This document shows positions 1 through 4,142 of a DNA stretch of 5,571 bases, piece after piece (within the stretch, counting starts at the first letter, position 1; each line of letters begins with the position of its first letter). Below the pieces are notes generated by a model. That model had not been told where the DNA came from, did not search any database, and saw only the letters and a program-made list of their open reading frames with translations. Location: positions 1 through 5,571 of the forward strand of contig JAEWAG010000358.1 in NCBI GenBank assembly GCA_023391775.1, in the 5' to 3' direction. This DNA comes from Pseudomonadota bacterium. Its GTDB lineage: Bacteria > Pseudomonadota > Gammaproteobacteria > Xanthomonadales > Xanthomonadaceae. The position numbers were made by a program, and so were the translations under genes.

Positions 1-133
1 GGTTCCAGCGGTGCCGCCGGCGCTGGGCCCGGCGGGCGGCGGTCGGCGGTGCCCGTGCAGCGGGCTGGCCGGTGCAGCGCATCGGCTGGCGCGGCGGGCA
101 GGAGGCCTGGTCCACGCACTGGCCAGACCGCAT
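1..133 (-). CDS. possible divergent gene start, unknown product (partial)
   Basis: A leftward frame opens with ATG at 133-131 and stays open to the window edge, giving 44 residues beginning MRSGQCVDQASC. Upstream of the ATG, on the minus strand, is AAGGTGG ending six bases before the start, a good match to a Shine-Dalgarno sequence. About 90 percent of the third codon positions are G or C, as in the real genes of this window. Against it, the peptide is rich in Pro, Arg and Ala, has no recognisable motif, and all frames in such GC-rich DNA tend to stay open. If real, it would share a promoter region of about 70 bases with the peptidase. I do not recognise the product, and an upstream + strand gene ending at 133-135 is an alternative. 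Confidence 0.18.
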   Translation of the reverse strand, partial: MRSGQCVDQASCPPRQPMRCTGQPAARAPPTAARRAQRRRHRWN

Positions 134-145
134 GACCTTCCACCT

Positions 146-175
146 TTGCGCCGGCCCGGCGGCGCTGCCTAGTAT
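146..175 (+). promoter_or_regulatory. candidate sigma70-like promoter for the peptidase gene
   Basis: TAGTAT at 170-175 matches four of six bases of the -10 consensus. It lies 18 bases downstream of TTGCGC at 146-151, which matches the first three bases of the -35 consensus. Transcription would begin near base 182, leaving a short leader of about 20 bases that contains a run of six T and the ribosome binding site. This is one of the few AT-containing patches in an otherwise GC-rich upstream region. The -35 match is weak, so this is a guess from position and sequence only. Confidence 0.3.
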
Positions 176-193
176 CCGGGACAGTTTTTTCCT

Positions 194-198
194 AGGAG
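194..198 (+). promoter_or_regulatory. ribosome binding site of the S9 peptidase
   Basis: AGGAG lies six bases before the ATG at 205, a near-ideal Shine-Dalgarno distance. It fixes the start of the peptidase gene and agrees with the signal peptide that begins at that ATG. Confidence 0.8.
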
Positions 199-204
199 TT
201 ACGG

Positions 205-2283
205 ATGTCCGCACGCACGCCCCTCGTCCTGGCCCTGGCCGGGTTGCTCGGCCTAGGCGCCGCCACCGATGTCCACGCCGCCCGCGGCCTGGACGTGCGC
301 GACCTGCAACAGCTGGAGCGTGTCTCCTCGCCGGTACTGTCGCCGGATGGTGCCTGGGTGGTGTTCGCCAAGCGCCAGATCGATGCGGACCTGTCCAAGG
401 CCAGCAACGGCCTGTGGGTGCGCAACCTGCTGACCCGCGACCTGGCGCCGCCGAAGCGGCTCACGCCCACGGACTGGAACGTCAGCTCGCCCGCGTTCTC
501 GGCCGATGGCAAGTCGGTGTACTTCCTCAGCGCCAGGGGCGGCACCCAGCAGCTGTACTCGGTCCCGGTCACCGGCGGCACCCCGCAGCAGCTGACCCGC
601 TACCCGCTGGACATCGGCAGCTACAAGGTCTCGGCCGACGGTACCCGCATCGCGGTAAGCATGGACGTGTACCCGGACTGCGGCGCGGACCTGGGCTGCA
701 CGGTCGACCGGCTCAAGGAGAAGGAGGGCGCCAAGGCCAGCGGCGTGCTGTACGAGCAGCTGTTCGTGCGCCACTGGGACACCTGGGCCGACGGCCGCCA
801 CAGCCGCCTGTTCGTGACCACCCCGGCGCGTGGCGACACCGCCCCGGCTCCGGTGCTGGTTGGCGCCGGCAAGAACGACCCGGTCGGCAACGTGCCCTCG
901 CGCCCGTTCGGTGGCGCGGATGAGTACACCTGGTCGCCGGATGGCCGCTCGCTGGTGTTCGCCATGCGCGTGGCCGACGCCGGGGAGCCGTGGTCGACCA
1001 ACCTGGACCTGTACGAGTACCGCGACGGCAAGCCGCTGCGGAATCTCACCGCTTCCAATCCGGCCACGGACACCGGCCCGGTGTTCAGCGCCGACGGCCG
1101 GACGCTGTACTACCGGGCGATGAAGCGCGCCGGCTTCGAGGCCGACCGCTACGGCCTGATGGCGATGGACCTGCGCAGCGGCAAGGTGCGTGAGATCGCC
1201 CCGGACTGGGACCGCAGCGCCGATGGCATCGTGCTGTCCGCCGACGGCCGCACCCTCTATACCTCGGCCCAGCACGTCGGCCAGCACCCGCTGTTCGCCG
1301 TCGACGTCGCCAGCGGCAAGGTCGAGCAGGTGACCGGCGAGGGCAGCATCGGCGGCTTCGACATTGCCGGCGACACCCTGGCCTACCTGCACAACAGCCT
1401 GGAAACCGGCAACCAGCTGTTCACCGCTTCCCTGTCCAATCCCTCGGCCGCGCGCGCGATCACGCCCAGCGCCAGCGAGATGCTGCCGGAGGTGTCCTTC
1501 GGCCGGTACGAGCAGTTCACCTTCGCCGGCTGGAACGGCGCGCAGGTGCACGGCTACGTGGTCAAGCCGTGGAACTACCAGGAAGGCAAGCGCTACCCGG
1601 TGGCGTTCCTGATCCACGGTGGCCCGCAGGGCAGCTTCGGCAATGGCTGGAGCTACCGCTGGAACCCGCAGACCTACGCCGGCCAGGGCTACGCGGTGGT
1701 GATGATCGATTTCCACGGCTCGACCGGCTACGGCCAGGCCTTCACCGACGCCATCAGCGGCGACTGGGGCGACAAGCCGCTGGTCGACCTGCAGAAGGGC
1801 TGGGCGGCGGCGCAGCAGAAGTACCCGTTCCTGGACGGCGACCGGGCCTGCGCCCTGGGCGCCAGCTATGGCGGCTACATGGTCAACTGGATCGCCGGGC
1901 AGTGGAACGAGGCGTGGAAGTGCCTGGTCAACCACAACGGCGTGTTCGACACCCGCTCCATGGGCCTGGTGACCGAGGAGCTGTGGTTCACCGAATGGGA
2001 GTTCGGCGGCACCGTGGCGTCCAATCCGGAGGCCTACGAGAAGTACAACCCGGCCCGCCACATCGACAAGTGGAAGGTGCCGATGCTGGGGGTCGCCGGC
2101 CAGAACGATTTCCGCGTGCCGGTAGACCAGAGCCTGTCCAGCTTCACCGCCCTGCAGCGCGCCGGCATCGAATCGAAGCTGCTGTACTTCCCGGACGAGA
2201 ACCACTGGGTGCTCAAGCCGCACAACAGCATCCTCTGGCATGACACCGTCAATGCCTGGCTGAAGAAGCACATCGGCCAGTAA
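205..2283 (+). CDS. exported S9-family dipeptidyl/acylaminoacyl peptidase (DPP5-like)
   Basis: A 692-residue serine exopeptidase of the prolyl oligopeptidase family, predicted to release dipeptides (or blocked residues) from short peptides in the periplasm or outside. Residues 1-25 form a signal peptide (SAR, then a Leu/Ala-rich core, with likely cleavage after VHA). Residues about 40-430 form the beta-propeller, with six S-x-D-G blade motifs whose Asp residues are 48, 101, 145, 246, 297 and 347. Residues about 440-692 are the alpha/beta-hydrolase domain. HGGPQG at 471-476 is the oxyanion region. The triad is Ser554 (GASYGGYM), Asp635 (GQNDFRVP) and His667 (ENHWVLKP), with the spacing usual for the family. 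RHWDTWADG near 189-197 resembles DPP5-type enzymes, which prefer hydrophobic N-terminal dipeptides; that specificity is inferred. The length is typical and the gene is intact. The protein has exactly four cysteines (159, 165, 549, 573). The gene has its own ribosome binding site and a hairpin after its stop. Family assignment is firm; subfamily is less so. Confidence 0.93.
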   Translation: MSARTPLVLALAGLLGLGAATDVHAARGLDVRDLQQLERVSSPVLSPDGAWVVFAKRQIDADLSKASNGLWVRNLLTRDLAPPKRLTPTDWNVSSPAFSADGKSVYFLSARGGTQQLYSVPVTGGTPQQLTRYPLDIGSYKVSADGTRIAVSMDVYPDCGADLGCTVDRLKEKEGAKASGVLYEQLFVRHWDTWADGRHSRLFVTTPARGDTAPAPVLVGAGKNDPVGNVPSRPFGGADEYTWSPDGRSLVFAMRVADAGEPWSTNLDLYEYRDGKPLRNLTASNPATDTGPVFSADGRTLYYRAMKRAGFEADRYGLMAMDLRSGKVREIAPDWDRSADGIVLSADGRTLYTSAQHVGQHPLFAVDVASGKVEQVTGEGSIGGFDIAGDTLAYLHNSLETGNQLFTASLSNPSAARAITPSASEMLPEVSFGRYEQFTFAGWNGAQVHGYVVKPWNYQEGKRYPVAFLIHGGPQGSFGNGWSYRWNPQTYAGQGYAVVMIDFHGSTGYGQAFTDAISGDWGDKPLVDLQKGWAAAQQKYPFLDGDRACALGASYGGYMVNWIAGQWNEAWKCLVNHNGVFDTRSMGLVTEELWFTEWEFGGTVASNPEAYEKYNPARHIDKWKVPMLGVAGQNDFRVPVDQSLSSFTALQRAGIESKLLYFPDENHWVLKPHNSILWHDTVNAWLKKHIGQ

Positions 2284-2290
2284 GTCCCGC

Positions 2291-2316
2291 GGAGAGCCGG
2301 CGCGAGCCGGCTTTCC
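2291..2316 (+). terminator. hairpin terminator or attenuator after the peptidase gene
   Basis: GGAGAGCCGGC (2291-2301) pairs with GCCGGCTTTCC (2306-2316) around a GCGA tetraloop, which is GNRA-type. This gives an 11-base-pair stem with one G-U pair, starting seven bases after the peptidase stop codon. The following sequence (CCTTTG) is only weakly T-rich, so termination may be partial. Read-through into the DUF819 gene, 80 bases after the peptidase stop, remains possible. Stabilising the 3' end of the mRNA is an alternative role. Confidence 0.65.
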
Positions 2317-2353
2317 CCTTTGCGCGGGCTGCTGCCCGATGAATGCACCAACC

Positions 2354-2357
2354 GGAG
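2354..2357 (+). promoter_or_regulatory. ribosome binding site deciding the DUF819 start
   Basis: GGAG ends six bases before the ATG at 2364. The other in-frame ATG at 2343 is preceded by a GC-rich stretch without any Shine-Dalgarno match, so 2364 is the better start. This shortens the protein by seven residues. Confidence 0.65.
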
Positions 2358-2363
2358 TTCCCG

Positions 2364-3620
2364 ATGGCGATAGAAGCCACCGCACCATCCACTGCCCTGA
2401 TCACCAACGACATCGTGGGCTTCGGCCTGATCGCCGGCACCCTGGCCCTGATCTTCTGGCTGGCAAGCGGCCCGACGCCGTTCTGGAAGAAGTTCTTCGC
2501 CTGGGTGCCTGCGCTGCTGCTGTGCTATTTCGTGCCGGCGTTCTACAACACCGCCGGCATCATCGATGGCGAAGGCAGCAGCCTCTACCACCTGGCCAGT
2601 CGCGTGCTGCTGCCGGCCGCACTGGTCCTGCTCACCCTGTCCATCGACCTGAAGGGGGTGTTGCGCCTCGGGCCGAAGCTGCTGTTCGTGTTCTGCATGG
2701 GCACGCTCGGCATCGTCCTCGGTGCGATCGTGACGTTCCAGGTGCTTGAATGGGTGTACCCGGCCGCGGTGGCCGGGGATACCTGGAAGGGCATGGCCGC
2801 GCTGTCCGGAAGCTGGATCGGCGGCGGTGCGAACATGGTCGCCATCCGCGAGATCTACGAGGTGGATGCCACGCTGTTCGGGCAGTTCGCCGTGGTCGAC
2901 GTGGCGATCGCCAGCCTGCTGATGGCGACGCTGCTGTTCCTGGCCAACCGTTCGCAGCAGATCGATGCGCGGGCCGGGGCGGATACCCGCGCGCTGGACG
3001 AAATGAAGCAGCGCATCGCCGCCTACGAGGCGGCCAACGCGCGCATCCCGACCCTGGCCGACCTGATGGTGATCATCGGCTGGGCCTTCGGCATCGTCGC
3101 CGTGGCGCATGCCATCGCCGGCCCGGCCTCGGCCTGGTTCAAGGCCAATGCCGCGTGGTCCTCGCAGTTCAGCCTGGACGCGCCGTTCGTCTGGGTCGTT
3201 GTGCTGTCCACGCTGGGCGGCCTGGTACTCAGCTTCACCCGGGTGCGGCGGCTTGAGAATGCAGGTGCCTCGAAGGTGGGCACCGTGTTCCTCTACTTCC
3301 TGATCGCCTGCATCGGCATGCAGATGGACTTCCTGAAACTCGCCAACCGGCCCGAGCTGGTGGTGATCGGGCTGATGTGGATGTCCATCCACGTGGTGGT
3401 GATCTGGTACGCCGCGCGCCTGGTGAAGGCGCCGCTGTTCTATTTTGGCGTCGGCTCGATGGGCAACGTCGGCGCGGCGGCCTCGGCGCCGGTCATCGCC
3501 GCGGCCTTCCATCCCACGCTGGCGCCGGTGGGTGTGCTGCTGGGCACCGTGGGCTATGCCAGCGGCACGGTCATCGCCTACTTCCTCGGCCAGGTATTGC
3601 GAGTGATGGCCGGGCAGTAA
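2364..3620 (+). CDS. DUF819-family integral membrane protein, putative transporter
   Basis: A 418-residue polytopic inner-membrane protein of the DUF819 (YjcL-like) family. The substrate is not known. I count about twelve hydrophobic segments in two sets of six: roughly 17-34, 43-60, 77-95, 102-128, 141-162 and 169-195, then 233-256, 272-292, 303-322, 331-355, 357-381 and 388-412. A charged linker (about 196-231, RSQQIDARAG...) separates the halves. Each half carries a Gly-rich signature: SGSWIGGGANMVAI at 148-161, and GVGSMGNVGAAASAPV at 362-377. This is the look of a duplicated transporter fold with a broken helix in each half. From memory the family is grouped with cation antiporter/anion transporter-like folds, which I cannot check here. 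No signal peptide is seen. The gene lies 80 bases after the peptidase in the same orientation, with a hairpin between, so co-transcription is possible but partial. The ATG at 2343 would add seven residues. Confidence 0.88.
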   Translation: MAIEATAPSTALITNDIVGFGLIAGTLALIFWLASGPTPFWKKFFAWVPALLLCYFVPAFYNTAGIIDGEGSSLYHLASRVLLPAALVLLTLSIDLKGVLRLGPKLLFVFCMGTLGIVLGAIVTFQVLEWVYPAAVAGDTWKGMAALSGSWIGGGANMVAIREIYEVDATLFGQFAVVDVAIASLLMATLLFLANRSQQIDARAGADTRALDEMKQRIAAYEAANARIPTLADLMVIIGWAFGIVAVAHAIAGPASAWFKANAAWSSQFSLDAPFVWVVVLSTLGGLVLSFTRVRRLENAGASKVGTVFLYFLIACIGMQMDFLKLANRPELVVIGLMWMSIHVVVIWYAARLVKAPLFYFGVGSMGNVGAAASAPVIAAAFHPTLAPVGVLLGTVGYASGTVIAYFLGQVLRVMAGQ

Positions 3621-3627
3621 GCGGTCC

Positions 3628-3645
3628 CCGCCCGTCGAGGGGCGG
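3628..3645 (+). terminator. weak candidate terminator hairpin after the DUF819 gene
   Basis: CCGCCC (3628-3633) pairs with GGGCGG (3640-3645) around a six-base loop, beginning seven bases after the DUF819 stop codon. The downstream sequence (AGCCGTTCC) has no real T tract, so this is a weak terminator candidate supported mainly by position. Confidence 0.3.
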
Positions 3646-3655
3646 AGCCGTTCCT

Positions 3656-3696
3656 GTCCCATGCCGGACGAGCGATCAAGCCGCCGGCCATGGGGC
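3656..3696. repeat. long imperfect inverted repeat
   Basis: GTCCCATGCCGG (3656-3667) pairs with CCGGCCATGGGGC (3684-3696), giving about twelve base pairs with one bulged C at 3689 and one G-U pair, around a 16-base loop. It is the largest fold in the convergent spacer. It may act as a transcription stop for either neighbour or be the remnant of a repetitive palindromic element; the single copy visible here cannot decide. Confidence 0.45.
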
Positions 3697-3787
3697 GTGG
3701 TGGCAGGCGCAAGGTGAGGGACCCTGCAAAGCGGGGACATGCCCCCGTGCCGGGGCCGGCCGCCTTTGCGTCGCGCCGGGCGGGCTT

Positions 3788-3799
3788 GGCCGATCGGCC
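3788..3799. repeat. perfect 12-base palindrome GGCCGATCGGCC
   Basis: A perfect palindrome in the convergent spacer. It could be a protein-binding site or part of a folded RNA. No neighbouring promoter suggests an operator role. Confidence 0.4.
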
Positions 3800-3825
3800 G
3801 CGTCGTGCAGACATGGCGCCGGGAA

Positions 3826-3837
3826 GCCCACGTGGGC
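3826..3837. repeat. perfect 12-base palindrome GCCCACGTGGGC
   Basis: A perfect palindrome centred on CACGTG, 27 bases after the GGCCGATCGGCC palindrome. Function unknown; it is far from any recognised start codon, which argues against a classical operator. Confidence 0.4.
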
Positions 3838-3842
3838 AAGCA

Positions 3843-3859
3843 GCCGGACCGCGTCCGGC
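3843..3859. repeat. 7-base-pair inverted repeat GCCGGAC/GTCCGGC
   Basis: A perfect stem with a three-base loop (CGC), immediately before the strong terminator-like hairpin. It may be a second element of a tandem termination signal. Confidence 0.4.
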
Positions 3860-3879
3860 GGCAACGATGCCAGAGGGGG

Positions 3880-3902
3880 AGGCGAAGCCACGGGCTTCGC
3901 CT
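3880..3902 (+). terminator. strong hairpin terminator between convergent genes
   Basis: AGGCGAAGCC (3880-3889) pairs perfectly with GGCTTCGCCT (3893-3902) around a three-base loop, giving a 10-base-pair stem. On the + strand it can extend by two G-U and two G-C pairs and is followed by TTCC. On the minus strand the sequence after the stem is C-rich, so the fold suits + strand transcripts better, although it lies about 260 bases after the DUF819 stop. It also lies only 15 bases past the ybdD stop, so it probably protects or ends the cstA-ybdD transcript too. Confidence 0.6.
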
Positions 3903-3917
3903 TTCCTGCCTCACCGC

Positions 3918-4142
3918 TCAGCAGCAGCGGAACCCGCCGCGTGCACCGTAGCGTGCTTCCTGGCGCTCGCGGAAGAACGTCTTGTAGTCCATTGGCTCGC
4001 GGTCCGGGTGCTTCTCCAGTACGTGCCTGACGTAGTTGTCATAATCCGGTACGCCGCAGCACAGGCGGGCGGTCTGCACCAGCCTGCGCCACACCCGCTT
4101 GTGCGTGGCGTAATGGCCAACCGGTACCAGCGCGCCGGCCAT
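3918..4142 (-). CDS. YbdD/YjiX-family small protein, CstA partner
   Basis: A 74-residue protein of the YbdD/YjiX (DUF466) family, small accessory proteins encoded next to CstA/BtsT transporters. In E. coli, YbdD is reported to be needed with CstA for pyruvate uptake. Family signatures are clear: CGVPDYDNYVRH at 29-40, MDYKTFFRERQEARYG at 51-66, and the C-terminal GGFRCC at 69-74, with the paired cysteines typical of the family. A second Cys pair (28-29) precedes the PDYDNY motif. The N-terminus (MAGALVPVGHYATHKR) is about nine residues longer than I recall for E. coli YbdD. Start choice: ATG at 4142-4140 overlaps the cstA stop by one base, with GAGGAG nine bases upstream. No membrane segment or signal peptide is seen, so it is probably cytoplasmic. 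Translation is likely coupled to cstA. Confidence 0.92.
   Translation of the reverse strand: MAGALVPVGHYATHKRVWRRLVQTARLCCGVPDYDNYVRHVLEKHPDREPMDYKTFFRERQEARYGARGGFRCC

Larger units (their letters stand above)
1..204. other. GC-rich upstream region, no recognisable product
   Basis: This stretch precedes the peptidase gene. No reading frame through it gives a protein I recognise. On the + strand one frame closes with TGA at 133-135 and another with TAG at 170-172. The third stays open only because it runs on antisense-like inside the peptidase gene, so it is not a separate gene. G+C at the three codon phases is roughly 72, 72 and 92 percent over the first 140 bases, which lacks the low second-position G+C of a typical coding frame. 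Bases 134-204 hold the likely promoter and ribosome binding site of the peptidase. The only candidate gene is a leftward one listed separately. Confidence 0.5.
3621..3917. other. non-coding convergent spacer rich in inverted repeats
   Basis: These 297 bases separate the stop of the DUF819 gene from the stop of the leftward ybdD gene. No reading frame gives a credible protein. The spacer holds at least six inverted repeats: 3628-3645 (CCGCCC/GGGCGG), 3656-3696 (a long imperfect stem), 3743-3755 (CCCCG/CGGGG), perfect 12-base palindromes at 3788-3799 and 3826-3837, and a 7-base-pair stem at 3843-3859. A strong hairpin at 3880-3902 is listed separately. Some of these probably end transcription from either side. 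I do not see the GTAG-headed stem-loops known as REPs in Stenotrophomonas. Confidence 0.6.

Noticed and set aside
184..190. Rho-independent terminator of an upstream gene ending in the T6 run
   Set aside because: No convincing GC stem sits directly before the T run; the best pairing (CCCGG/CCGGG) is five bases with a loop of about 16.
72..923. + strand frame of 283 codons running from the upstream region into the peptidase gene
   Set aside because: It overlaps about 720 bases of the peptidase in another frame and its translation is Arg/Pro/Gly low-complexity; the peptidase start has a good ribosome binding site and signal peptide.
253..2388. Very long open frame (711 codons) on the minus strand opposite the peptidase gene
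   Set aside because: It is the mirror of a GC-rich gene with strong third-position G/C bias. Its translation is Val/Ala/Gly/Arg/His-rich with no motif, while the + strand frame has a signal peptide, propeller motifs and a full catalytic triad.
3826..3859. REP/SMAG-type element of Stenotrophomonas
   Set aside because: The palindromes lack the GTAG head expected of those elements, and no second copy is visible in the window.
2034..3914. Long open frame (626 codons) on the minus strand across the peptidase end, the DUF819 gene and the spacer
   Set aside because: It is antisense to two well-supported genes, has Arg/His/Gln/Gly-rich text without recognisable domains, and crosses intergenic hairpins.
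3377..4030. + strand frame crossing the DUF819 end, the convergent spacer and part of ybdD
   Set aside because: It conflicts with two recognised genes and has no motif or plausible composition.
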